From positions 682,001-746,000 of the forward strand of contig NZ_LT840186.1 in assembly GCF_900177485.1 (NCBI RefSeq): a DNA stretch of 64,000 nucleotides, in the 5' to 3' direction. Origin of the DNA: Candidatus Pelagibacter sp. HIMB1321 (lineage in GTDB: Bacteria > Pseudomonadota > Alphaproteobacteria > Pelagibacterales > Pelagibacteraceae). The notes under the pieces are model-generated. The model was not told the origin of the DNA. It worked only from the letters and a program-made list of their open reading frames with translations, and did no database searches. The translations under genes and the position numbers were made by a program. Below, piece by piece: positions 25,223 through 33,973 of this stretch. The stretch's first letter is position 1, and each line of letters opens with the position of its first letter.

Positions 25223-26857
25223 TAACTTTTTTGCAATCTCATCAATCATAGTCTCGTTATTTTTCAACCAGTCTCTAGATTTTTTTGAAATCGAATTTTT
25301 TACATATTTTTTTGCATCAACTAAATTTGAAAATCTTTTAATTGGTTTTTTAAACTCTTTATTAAGGTCAGTTGAGCCAATTTTATCGAAGATACTTTTT
25401 ATTTCATATTCAGACAGTTGTTCTCTCAATAAATTAAATTGTTTATCCATTTCTTTTTGAATTTTGGGAAAAAATTCTTTTTTTATCTCTTCTGAAATTA
25501 GTTCAGGATCTATAGATTTTTGCTCAGATGCTGGAGCAGAGGTTTTAGTTTCCATGTTTTTTTGTAAAATTGAATGGCTATGTTGCAGTTCTGATGAATG
25601 ATACATCTGTAACATTCTCATATTTTGCAAATCCATGATTTTGGACATTTGATCAAATTTATCCTGAAGTTTTTCAGACTCACTTTTATTTTTTTGTTTT
25701 TCTTCAATTTTATTAATTAAATCAGGTTCTATATTTTGAACTTTTTGATTTAATTCCTCAATTTTTTGAGTTGCTTCATTTCTGTACGCTGAAATGTTAT
25801 CTAGAGTTTCGTCAATTTTATTGTTTAAATTATTCAATGAATTCTCAATTTTCAAATTATAGTCTTTTAGATCACTAATTTTATCCTCAAACCGTTTTTC
25901 TAAATTTAAATTTTCACTTAATTTTTGTGGGTCATTTAACTGATTGATATTCTCATCTATTTTTGAAGAGATTGTATTAATATTATTTTGAATGTTATCA
26001 AATTGGTTATTTAATTGACCAATTTGATCTTCTAAATTTGCAAAGTTTTTATTAGCTTCATCTTCATATTTCTCGAACTCTTTATGATAACTATCATTGA
26101 TATTATTTAGTTTGTTCTCAATACTTTCTTCAGATCGAATAAGTGCATCGGTTAATTTAACATCTAACTCATTATTAAATTTCTCTGAGAAAAGATTTTT
26201 TTGATTAAGTAATTCATCTAACTTTTCAGTTAACTCAGAACTATTTAAATCAAGATCATTTATTTTAGCATTCAGCATCTCCAATTGTTCATTGGAAAAT
26301 ATTTGAGATTTTTTAATTTCTTCTTGTTCTTGACTGCTAGCAATTACTTGTTGTTGTTCAGCTTCTTGTTTGCCCACAACAACAGTTTCTGCAACCTCTT
26401 CGGTTAAATTAATGATTTCATCAACTTCATCAATTAAATCTATGATTTTTTGATCATCTTTTTCAGAAACCTCTTCTTTTAATTCAATTATATTTTCATC
26501 AGAATTGCCAAAATTAAATAGCTCTTTATTGGCCTCTTCTATTTCGCTTAAATTATTTTCAATGACTTCGTTATTTAAAAAAATTATTTTCTCATTTTTA
26601 GAGTTTTGATGCTTTGGTTTTGATTGAACAGTTGTAGTTGTTGTCTCGTTAGTAGAGCTGACTGCAACAGTTTTATCAGTTCCAGTGGATGACATTCTTG
26701 TTTCAACACCATCTTTTAAATCAATCACTTGTTCATTAAATATTTCTTTTAGCTTTTGAACGTAAAGTTGTCTTGATAGTTGAAGCTTTTTATCCTTCAA
26801 TAATTCAAGTTTAATCTCATCAAGGGTTTTTTTGATGTAATTTGGGCTTTTTTTCAT
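25214..26857 (-). CDS. Large coiled-coil protein of unknown function
   Basis: The 547-residue protein is acidic and low in hydrophobic stretches. It has no signal peptide. The centre (about residues 190-440) is a long coiled coil rich in Asn, Glu, Leu and Lys (NLEDQIGQLNNQFDNIQNNI and similar). The start (about 1-50) and end (last 50 residues, SNLVDAKKYVKNSISKKSRD and WLKNNETMIDEIAKKLLG) are compact and more conserved-looking. The C-terminal Trp-Leu end loosely resembles the DUF2497/PopZ tail (WLxxNLP), but this is weak. It is divergent from the PilO-like gene and may be a cell-pole or scaffold protein. Confidence 0.55.
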   Translation of the reverse strand: MKKSPNYIKKTLDEIKLELLKDKKLQLSRQLYVQKLKEIFNEQVIDLKDGVETRMSSTGTDKTVAVSSTNETTTTTVQSKPKHQNSKNEKIIFLNNEVIENNLSEIEEANKELFNFGNSDENIIELKEEVSEKDDQKIIDLIDEVDEIINLTEEVAETVVVGKQEAEQQQVIASSQEQEEIKKSQIFSNEQLEMLNAKINDLDLNSSELTEKLDELLNQKNLFSEKFNNELDVKLTDALIRSEESIENKLNNINDSYHKEFEKYEDEANKNFANLEDQIGQLNNQFDNIQNNINTISSKIDENINQLNDPQKLSENLNLEKRFEDKISDLKDYNLKIENSLNNLNNKIDETLDNISAYRNEATQKIEELNQKVQNIEPDLINKIEEKQKNKSESEKLQDKFDQMSKIMDLQNMRMLQMYHSSELQHSHSILQKNMETKTSAPASEQKSIDPELISEEIKKEFFPKIQKEMDKQFNLLREQLSEYEIKSIFDKIGSTDLNKEFKKPIKRFSNLVDAKKYVKNSISKKSRDWLKNNETMIDEIAKKLLG

Positions 26858-26924
26858 GTAATAATTTTTAAGTACGAATCATTAACAGTTTATCAAACCA
26901 GTAAATGATAGTAAAAAAATTATA

Positions 26925-27605
26925 ATGTTTGGATTAGGAAAAAATAAATCAAAAGTAGTTGAAGACGAATCGATAAGAGACAAATCTAAATTTGTTGTTG
27001 TTGGTTTTACTGTGATGGTTTTTTCTTTTTTACTGTTAATCATCAGTGAGATCTATACATCACTACAATTATCCAAACAAAACAGACTTATAGCTAGCAC
27101 TGGAGACATCCAGGAAAAATCTGACAACATTGTTCTTGAAATGGCAAAAGTTGGTAGAGATGTAAATAAAAGTGAATATGAGTACATCAAAGAAATCATG
27201 ATGTTTATGTCACCTACTGAATTTCAAAACTTTAAAAACTCTATTTCTGGAATGGCAAATGAATTTAATGTACAAATTAACAGCTTAAATGAGAGTAAAG
27301 CAGATCAATTAGGCAAAACTTATTCAATAAACTACATTGAGTACCAATTTTTAAGCACATATGAAAATTTAACTTTTTTAAAAAATAAGATTTCTGAAAC
27401 AGATTTTAAGATCAATATAATTGAAGAAGAGGTCACAAGAGAAAATCCTACTTCTGATAAAGTATTAGCAGAGGGTAAAATTGGAGTTTATGTTTTTCCC
27501 GGTAAAGAAAAATTATTAAAAGATAAAGCTAAAATAATTGAAAAATTTAAAGCTGAAGAAGAAAAATTAGCTGAAAAAAATAAAAATAAGCCTGAAAATA
27601 ATTAA
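26925..27605 (+). CDS. PilO-like bitopic inner-membrane protein
   Basis: The 226-residue protein has a short cytoplasmic start, one membrane helix (about residues 27-45), a coiled coil and a periplasmic domain. Its strand pattern (YSINYIEYQFLSTYENLTFLKNKIS, then FKINIIEEEV) resembles the ferredoxin-like fold of PilO/GspM proteins. PilO links the inner-membrane pilus platform to the outer-membrane secretin. It is near the prepilin peptidase, but pilM, pilN and pilP are not in the window. The assignment rests on topology and fold pattern, not on a motif. Confidence 0.5.
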   Translation: MFGLGKNKSKVVEDESIRDKSKFVVVGFTVMVFSFLLLIISEIYTSLQLSKQNRLIASTGDIQEKSDNIVLEMAKVGRDVNKSEYEYIKEIMMFMSPTEFQNFKNSISGMANEFNVQINSLNESKADQLGKTYSINYIEYQFLSTYENLTFLKNKISETDFKINIIEEEVTRENPTSDKVLAEGKIGVYVFPGKEKLLKDKAKIIEKFKAEEEKLAEKNKNKPENN

Positions 27606-27613
27606 ATTAATTT

Positions 27614-28354
27614 TTATTCAAAGCCTAATGGTTTTTTGATGTAATCATACATCGGTTTTAAAAACTCAAGATATTTTTCCATAAATGGAAAAGCCATTCC
27701 AACTTCTTCTCTTAAAGGCACAATCAGAACTGAAAAAACAATAAATAAAAGTATTAATAAATAAAATAATAACCTTGTTCTTCTTGCAACATCAATTTTA
27801 TTTTTTTCTTCTGATTGTTGTTGATTTTTCTTTTTCTCTAAAGCTTTTGCTGCTTCTTTAAGTCTATCTTTTTTAAATAATTTTTGAAAAAAATTTAAAT
27901 TTTTATCTCTTTCTAATCTAAAGTTATCTAAATTTTTATCCATTTCCTCTTTTGAAGGAAATTCTTTTTCTTCATCAGTAAATATTTTAAAATTTGAAAC
28001 AGTTTCTTCACTTTCTTTTTCTTCTTCAATTTCTTTGGTAACCGCATCATTGTCTATAGTAGATAATAATTCTTCTGGATCATCGCTAGGTGGAGTTTCT
28101 ACAGTAGTCTCTGTTGGATTTTCAACTGGCGCAGGTTCTTCAATTATTGTTGATGCTTCAACTGCGTTCTCTTCAACTGGACTACTTGTTGGTTCTGTTT
28201 TAAAACTTTCTTCTGAAGTTTGTGAGCTTCCTTCATTTGGGTGATAGAACCATACCTCAGAACAGGAACCACATCTTACTTTTGATCCTTCGGCTGGCAT
28301 AACGCCATCAGCCAATCTGAACTTTTTTTTCCCACAAATACAGTCGATAATCAT
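27614..28354 (-). CDS. MJ0042-type zinc-ribbon membrane protein
   Basis: The 246-residue protein begins with a zinc ribbon (Cys at residues 5, 7, 28 and 31: CxC then CxxC in VRCGSCSEVWFYH), the MJ0042/zinc_ribbon family start. A long acidic, Pro/Thr/Glu-rich linker follows. A basic patch and one membrane helix (about residues 190-212, LLFYLLILLFIVFSVLIVP) come near the C terminus. Alphaproteobacterial relatives are often called DUF3426 proteins; their role is unknown. It is convergent with the PilO-like gene and divergent from the STAS gene. Confidence 0.7.
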   Translation of the reverse strand: MIIDCICGKKKFRLADGVMPAEGSKVRCGSCSEVWFYHPNEGSSQTSEESFKTEPTSSPVEENAVEASTIIEEPAPVENPTETTVETPPSDDPEELLSTIDNDAVTKEIEEEKESEETVSNFKIFTDEEKEFPSKEEMDKNLDNFRLERDKNLNFFQKLFKKDRLKEAAKALEKKKNQQQSEEKNKIDVARRTRLLFYLLILLFIVFSVLIVPLREEVGMAFPFMEKYLEFLKPMYDYIKKPLGFE

Positions 28355-28392
28355 ATGTTGTATTTTTAGACTATTAATATAAAAAAATACAT

Positions 28393-28905
28393 ATGTCTAT
28401 TGAACAAAAAATTGATGGGAATATAGGTAAACTATTTCTTTCAGGTGAAATTGACCTCGATAATTCAACACAAGTCAGAGAAAATATAAAAGATTTAATC
28501 GACAAAGTTAAAACAATTGAAGTTCAACTTTCAAAGGTTAACTATATAGACTCTTCTGGTATAGCAGCCTTAGTTGAAGGTATGCAGCTATCAAAAAGTG
28601 GCTCTAAAGAATTTTCTCTAACAGATGTGAGTAACGAAGTGATGAAAGTTATTAAATTAGCTCACTTAGATAAAATATTTAAAATCAAAAGTGTTACAAA
28701 CCAAAATGCAGCTGAAGACAGTTCAGAACCAGCTCCTGCCCCTGAGCCAGAGACTCAAGCAAGTGAGAATGTCGATCTTTCTCCAAATGAAGAACCTCAA
28801 CAACAACCAGTAGATCAAGAAGTTGAAAATAATCAAACAGAAGAAACAAAACCTAGCATCAAACGAGATGATGATGACGGTGATAAAATAAAATTTAAAA
28901 GGTAA
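28393..28905 (+). CDS. STAS-domain protein with acidic C-terminal tail
   Basis: The 170-residue protein has an N-terminal STAS domain (about residues 1-100) with NYIDSSGIAALVEGMQLS and the phospho-acceptor serine at residue 55, the same position as in the 13.2 kb paralogue. A 60-residue Pro/Glu/Gln tail ending in a basic KIKFKR follows. The gene runs without a gap into the prepilin peptidase (TAA then GTG), which ties this switch protein to pilus assembly. Confidence 0.82.
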   Translation: MSIEQKIDGNIGKLFLSGEIDLDNSTQVRENIKDLIDKVKTIEVQLSKVNYIDSSGIAALVEGMQLSKSGSKEFSLTDVSNEVMKVIKLAHLDKIFKIKSVTNQNAAEDSSEPAPAPEPETQASENVDLSPNEEPQQQPVDQEVENNQTEETKPSIKRDDDDGDKIKFKR

Positions 28906-29661
28906 GTGCTTACCTTAATATCCTTTGTAATTGGATCAATCGTTGGAAGTTTTTATAATGTCTGTATTTACAGACTTCCTAATGATTTAGATGTGGTTAG
29001 CAAAAGTTCATTTTGTACTTCATGTAAATACAAAATTCCTTTTTATTTAAATATTCCAATAATTTCCTACATCCTAAATTTTGGTAAATGTAAAAATTGT
29101 AAAAATAAAATTTCCATAAGCTATCTAATAGTTGAAGTTTTAACGGCAAGCTTATTCGTCTACGCTTATATGTTATATGGTATTAGTTTTAATGGTTTAG
29201 CTTTTATAATTTTTTACTCTGGATTGTTAATAATATTTTTTACCGATCTTAAGTATTATTTAATTTTAGATAAAATCACTATTCCATTATCAATAGTAGG
29301 TTTGGTGTTTACTTTTTTTAATTTTAATCCTTTCGATGTTGATATTTTAAGTTCCTTGCTAGGAGGAGCGGTTGGTTATTTGGTAATTTATATTATTAGA
29401 TTTTTATTTTTTAAAATAAGGAAAGTTGAAGGAATGGGCCTTGGTGATGCGAAATTATTTTTAATGATTGGTATATGGCTTGGAATAAAATCAATTTATT
29501 TAATATTAGCAAGTTCAGCTCTTGTTGGGGCAGTTGTCGGTTCGCTAATTATTTATTTTTATAAAAAAGATAAAGATTTTCAAATTCCTTATGGATGTTT
29601 TATAGTGATTGCTTCAGCCCTGTATCCCTATTTAGGTTCGCTCTTTTATAATTTGATTTAA
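28906..29661 (+). CDS. pilD: Prepilin peptidase PilD (A24 family)
   Basis: The 251-residue protein uses GTG directly after the STAS stop. It begins TLISFVIGSIVGSFYNVCIYRLP, followed by a zinc-like CxxC pair (CTSC and CKNC) in the methylase region. The catalytic aspartates lie in FFTDLKYYLILD and in GMGLGDAKLF (the GxGD motif). It cuts leaders of the prepilins encoded in this window and methylates the new N terminus. It is the only prepilin peptidase here, and its expression may depend on the STAS gene because of the shared boundary. Confidence 0.92.
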   Translation: MLTLISFVIGSIVGSFYNVCIYRLPNDLDVVSKSSFCTSCKYKIPFYLNIPIISYILNFGKCKNCKNKISISYLIVEVLTASLFVYAYMLYGISFNGLAFIIFYSGLLIIFFTDLKYYLILDKITIPLSIVGLVFTFFNFNPFDVDILSSLLGGAVGYLVIYIIRFLFFKIRKVEGMGLGDAKLFLMIGIWLGIKSIYLILASSALVGAVVGSLIIYFYKKDKDFQIPYGCFIVIASALYPYLGSLFYNLI

Positions 29662-29694
29662 AGTTATATTGTTAATTAATTGATTCGTTAAAAA

Positions 29695-31392
29695 ATGAAT
29701 AAATCGTTAATTGCACAAAATATTAAAAAAAATTATCAACTTTTAGATAATAGACAATATGGTCTAGCTGAACAAAATGCTTTTAACTTATTAAAACAAG
29801 ATCCCAATAATCATGAAATTTATAATTTAATTGGTGACATTCATTATAAACAAAATAATTTTGATAAATCTCTCTGGTATTATTTCTCATCATTAGACAG
29901 AAATTTTGATCCTAAGGCCCTAAATAGATTGGGCACTAATATTTTTTTACTCAATAATAATGCAGTTGCTGAAAAAGTTTTAACTAACTTATTAGCACAC
30001 GATCCTCATTATGTTGCGGGTTACCTGAGTTTAGGCTTGGTTTATGAACAGAGTAAAAAATTAGAAAAAGCAATTGATTGCTATAAAGCAGCAATCAAAA
30101 TTGATCCAAAAGAAATAAAAGCTTATTTAAGTCTTGCAACATTATACAAACAAGATCAAAATTATGATGATGCTATTAAAGTATATCAACAAGGATTAAT
30201 TAATAACCCAAGTAATCACTTTATTTTAAGTAATCTTGGTAATTTGTTTTACCTTCAGCATAAATACGAAGATGCAATAATTAGTCATCAAAGAGCAATA
30301 AAAGCAAAACCAGATTCTCATGTAGTGCATTTTAATTTTGCTAATACCTTACTGAATGCAGGTAAATATTCTGAAGCAATTGAAATGTATAAAAAGACAA
30401 TTGAACTTAATCCAAGATTTAATCGATCAAAAATTAATTTAGGTTCTACCCTACTTTCAATGTCAAATTTTGAAGAAGGTTTTAAAGAGTATAGCCACAG
30501 AATATATGAAGATAAAAACTTTAAATCCGTTTTACATAAGAAAAACTTATTATGGAATGGTCAAAATGTTGAAAATAAAAAAATTCTAATCGTAGCTGAA
30601 GATGGGTTAGGAAATACTCTACAATTTTCTAGATATCTTGAAACTCTAAGTCAACTTAAATGTAAAATCATCTTTCAATGCCAAGAAGAATTACATCATC
30701 TATTTGAGGATATGGAGTTTATTGATGAAATAGTAAGTCTTGAGAATGATTATGATAATTATGATTATTGGGCACCTTTGCAAAATTTGATATATTTACT
30801 GACACCAGATTTAAGTAGCAATTGTCCTTTCCCAGCAGTTCTCAAAATAAATGATAACAAACTTTTAGAGTGGGAAACATTAATTGCAATTAATGATAAT
30901 GTTAAAATTGGTTTAAATTGGCAAGGAAGTGCTTCAAACCCTAGAGTTGCAAACAATTCGGTTTCTCTAAACAAATTTAAAAATATTATCAATAATCCTT
31001 TAGCAACATTTATTAGCCTACAAAAAGGTCCTGCTGTATCTGATATTGAAAAATTCAAATTTGAAGAAAACATTATTAATTACGATTTATTAATGGATAC
31101 AGGATCAAAAAAATTTCTAGATACCGCAGCAATAATTAAATATTTAGATTTAGTTATTACTACTGATACCTCTATTGCACACTTAGCTGGAACTCTTGGC
31201 ACTCAAACATGGTTGCTACTACCAAAAGTTTCTGATTGGAGATGGTTAAATTCAAAAGATGAAACCATTTGGTATGATAATTTTAGAATTTATAGACAAA
31301 AAGTCCAAGGAGACTGGTCTGATGTTTTTTCTAGAGTTGAAAAAGATAGTCTAGAATTGATTAAAAATATAAGTGATTTAAGACAAGCCTAA
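29695..31392 (+). CDS. TPR protein with C-terminal GT9/GT41-like domain
   Basis: The 565-residue protein starts with about six to seven TPR repeats (residues ~20-260, for instance AVAEKVLTNLLAHDPHYVAG and AIDCYKAAIKIDPKEIKAYL). It continues into a sugar-nucleotide-type GT-B half with IGLNWQGSASNPR and LVITTDTSIAHLAGTLGTQTWLLLP. The TDTSxAHLAG motif matches GT9-like C-terminal domains. Such proteins may modify exported or surface glycans. The catalytic half looks complete. Confidence 0.78.
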   Translation: MNKSLIAQNIKKNYQLLDNRQYGLAEQNAFNLLKQDPNNHEIYNLIGDIHYKQNNFDKSLWYYFSSLDRNFDPKALNRLGTNIFLLNNNAVAEKVLTNLLAHDPHYVAGYLSLGLVYEQSKKLEKAIDCYKAAIKIDPKEIKAYLSLATLYKQDQNYDDAIKVYQQGLINNPSNHFILSNLGNLFYLQHKYEDAIISHQRAIKAKPDSHVVHFNFANTLLNAGKYSEAIEMYKKTIELNPRFNRSKINLGSTLLSMSNFEEGFKEYSHRIYEDKNFKSVLHKKNLLWNGQNVENKKILIVAEDGLGNTLQFSRYLETLSQLKCKIIFQCQEELHHLFEDMEFIDEIVSLENDYDNYDYWAPLQNLIYLLTPDLSSNCPFPAVLKINDNKLLEWETLIAINDNVKIGLNWQGSASNPRVANNSVSLNKFKNIINNPLATFISLQKGPAVSDIEKFKFEENIINYDLLMDTGSKKFLDTAAIIKYLDLVITTDTSIAHLAGTLGTQTWLLLPKVSDWRWLNSKDETIWYDNFRIYRQKVQGDWSDVFSRVEKDSLELIKNISDLRQA

Positions 31393-32453
31393 TTAAGCTT
31401 TCTCCAAAAATTTTTATCTATTTCTTTTGACAATCCCTTAAGTCGGGAGATCATTAATTGAGATTTCTTTAATAATATTTCATCGTTCGCTATAGCTTTT
31501 TTAAAAGCATTATGTTTAGAGATCATAAAAGCAAATAATTCAGCTTTATCTTCGGCTGAATTATTTCTTGCATAACCAGATATAAAACCTTCAACAGAGG
31601 TATCTATGCCTAATGCCCCAACGACTAAATCACTAGAATACGGGTTCTTATTAATTTTTTCCCAACGCTCATCTAACTGCATCAATGATAGAGATGCATC
31701 AATGATATGATAAAATTCATGGTGAAATAACAACCTAATATATTCTTTTTTTACCTTGGTATTTTTATACTTATTTACAGCAGAGAGATTTAAATAAAAA
31801 ACTCCAGGAGATTGATCAACATGACCTGGAGCTAGACCTCCTGGTTCAAAACCAAGAGATTTATCTGTAATTTTTTCACAAATCATTACATATTTTAAAC
31901 CTGAGTTTTGTAGAAAGCTTGATGGATAGATATTTATTTCTTTCACTAAATCATTGATAACATCTCGATAGTTTGATTTTGTTTGACCACAAAAAAAATC
32001 ATTTTTATTTTTAAAATTTTCTGTACTGATCAAGATATCTATACCTTTAGAAGAATAAATTTTTTTTGATTTAATAAACTCCCCTAAAACGTTTAAACTA
32101 TTTTTTGAGTTAATAAATTTTGCATATCGATTATATTTTAAATTTTTTTTAAGCGTCCTAAATCGAACTAAACAATCAATGCCTCCATCTTTTTTACAAT
32201 CTTCTAGAGCAGTTTTATCTAATTGATTTTGAGGGATAGGCCCCATTCTTGTGTAAAGTCTACCAGATACAGACTCGACAATAGTTCCTCTAAATTTTTT
32301 ATCTTTTTTTCTATTTTCTTTGATTGTTGAAATATAATTTTTTACAAACGCTGCTCTTTCTTTGTAAGATTGTCTAACTTCTTCTGTAATGTTACCTGCG
32401 AAAACTTTATTTTGAAATAAAAGAACTAAAATTAGGATAAATAAAATTCTCAT
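31389..32453 (-). CDS. Putative exported zinc metallopeptidase
   Basis: The 354-residue protein has a signal peptide (MRILFILILVLLFQNKVFA) and the zinc motif HEFYH at residues 245-249. Downstream is GFISGYARNNSAEDKAELFA, with candidate third-ligand acids at 301 and 305. This layout fits the gluzincin-type putative zinc-binding peptidases. It overlaps the TPR-GT9 gene end and is one base from the next exported gene (TAATG). The CbbX-like ATPase lies on the other side of that gene. Substrate unknown. Confidence 0.72.
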   Translation of the reverse strand: MRILFILILVLLFQNKVFAGNITEEVRQSYKERAAFVKNYISTIKENRKKDKKFRGTIVESVSGRLYTRMGPIPQNQLDKTALEDCKKDGGIDCLVRFRTLKKNLKYNRYAKFINSKNSLNVLGEFIKSKKIYSSKGIDILISTENFKNKNDFFCGQTKSNYRDVINDLVKEINIYPSSFLQNSGLKYVMICEKITDKSLGFEPGGLAPGHVDQSPGVFYLNLSAVNKYKNTKVKKEYIRLLFHHEFYHIIDASLSLMQLDERWEKINKNPYSSDLVVGALGIDTSVEGFISGYARNNSAEDKAELFAFMISKHNAFKKAIANDEILLKKSQLMISRLKGLSKEIDKNFWRKLN

Positions 32454-33085
32454 TAAACATTTTTAAAAAACTTAATACTAAAGCTCGAAGTAATATCTCT
32501 AAATTGTTCTGTGTAACAGGAAGCAAATATTTCTATACTGTTTTGTTGTGGTGCATCTGTTAATACAAAATTTAATGAATTATCTTTAGGCTTTTTTTCT
32601 GTCAAATCAAAGCTATTAAAATAATCCTTCCACATTGAAATCTTTTCTTTGCATTTGTTTAAGTCGCCCTGTTTATTATTGTTAAATGCAATAATTGAAT
32701 AAACTTGATTTTGTGAATTAGTGTAAAAATAATAATTATTAAAATGATTAGATAATTTGCTTGGTTCAACTTTAAAACATTTGCCGTCTGCAATAATCTT
32801 TTCACACTCACCTATGATATTCAGTTGGTCTTGATTTAATTCAGCTAAAAATAATTGATCAAAAATTTGCTCTAATCTATTTTTAGGCAGCATAATTTCA
32901 GTATTTTTAGGCTGCAATAATTGGTCTATGTTTGACACGTCTAAACCCTCTTTTTCCTCAGGTTTGTCATCAAACATTTCATCAGGTTGTTTTATTTCTT
33001 GTCCAGGTAAGTCACCAGGTTCGCCTGATAGGGAGTTAATATTTGTTAGCAATAATATTAAAAATATTTGAATTAATAGTTTCAT
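32453..33085 (-). CDS. Exported protein of unknown function
   Basis: The 210-residue protein has a signal peptide (MKLLIQIFLILLLTNINSLSG), an acidic Pro/Asp/Glu-rich linker (about residues 24-65) and a domain with four cysteines (GECEKIIADGKCF, LNKCKEK and ASCYTE) probably forming two disulfides. It overlaps the metallopeptidase start by one base, so the two are translated together. No family is recognised. It is divergent from the CbbX-like gene. Confidence 0.65.
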   Translation of the reverse strand: MKLLIQIFLILLLTNINSLSGEPGDLPGQEIKQPDEMFDDKPEEKEGLDVSNIDQLLQPKNTEIMLPKNRLEQIFDQLFLAELNQDQLNIIGECEKIIADGKCFKVEPSKLSNHFNNYYFYTNSQNQVYSIIAFNNNKQGDLNKCKEKISMWKDYFNSFDLTEKKPKDNSLNFVLTDAPQQNSIEIFASCYTEQFRDITSSFSIKFFKNV

Positions 33086-33136
33086 TTATTTAAGACTCTA
33101 TATTATTAATAATTAACTAATATTAAACATAAATCA

Positions 33137-33973
33137 ATGAGTGAAGCGCTTCAAAAAAGCATACAAGATATCAATAAACTTCCAGGTCTTAAAAAAGTAA
33201 AAGAAGAAGTTAAAAACCTAGTTGCTTATTTACAAAGTACTAAGGAAAGAAAAGAACAAGGTCTAGGAGAAGGTCCAGCTTTAACTTTGCATTTAATTTT
33301 CTCTGGTAATCCTGGTACTGGTAAAACTACCGTTGCAAGAATATTAGCAGAAATTTATAGAGACCTTGGATTAATTCAAGGGGGTAAACTTATTGAGGTT
33401 ACGAGGAGTGATTTAGTTGTTGCTGAAAAAGGAAAAACGGCTGAAAGAGCTGCTGAAAAATTTAATCAAGCAATAGATAATGTATTATTTATTGATGAAG
33501 CATACACTTTAATCAATAAAAAAGATCCTAACGATAATGGTCAAGAAGCAATTGATGAATTGCTTAAATACATGGAAGATTACAGAGATAGATTAATTGT
33601 TATTGTTGCAGGTTATGAAAAAAATATGCATGACTTTGTTGCTGCTAATGCTGGTTTGGCATCAAGATTTAAGAGAAATATTATTTTTGAAAATTATAAC
33701 GATTTAGAGCTTTATCAAATTTTCTACAAAATGTGTCGTGAAAATAATTATATGATTGCAAATGATGCAAGTGGCCCAATTCAAAATGCGTGTAAAAAAG
33801 TTATAGAAATAACTGGTGAGCGATATTCAAATGCTAGAGATGTAAGGCGTTTTTTCGAGGGTTGTATTCAAACTCAATCTGTAAGATTAAGTCAGATGAA
33901 AACTAAAACTAAATTAGATCTCATGATGATTAAAAAAGAGGATGTTGAAACAACAATTAATAATTTTAGTTAA
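33137..33973 (+). CDS. CbbX/SpoVK-family AAA+ ATPase
   Basis: The 278-residue protein matches the CbbX/SpoVK family: IFSGNPGTGKTTVARILAEI (Walker A), NVLFIDEAYTLI (Walker B), IVIVAGYEKNMHDF (sensor 1) and ARDVRRFFEGC near the end (sensor 2 region). CbbX is an activase for red-type RuBisCO, but no RuBisCO gene is seen here. The protein is therefore more likely a general remodelling ATPase, as other SpoVK-type members are. Its stop shares bases with the autotransporter stop (convergent TTAA). Confidence 0.85.
   Translation: MSEALQKSIQDINKLPGLKKVKEEVKNLVAYLQSTKERKEQGLGEGPALTLHLIFSGNPGTGKTTVARILAEIYRDLGLIQGGKLIEVTRSDLVVAEKGKTAERAAEKFNQAIDNVLFIDEAYTLINKKDPNDNGQEAIDELLKYMEDYRDRLIVIVAGYEKNMHDFVAANAGLASRFKRNIIFENYNDLELYQIFYKMCRENNYMIANDASGPIQNACKKVIEITGERYSNARDVRRFFEGCIQTQSVRLSQMKTKTKLDLMMIKKEDVETTINNFS

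Noticed and set aside
33137..33973. RuBisCO activase identity for the CbbX-like gene
   Set aside because: No RuBisCO gene in the window and SpoVK-type members have other roles, so the symbol cbbX was not given.
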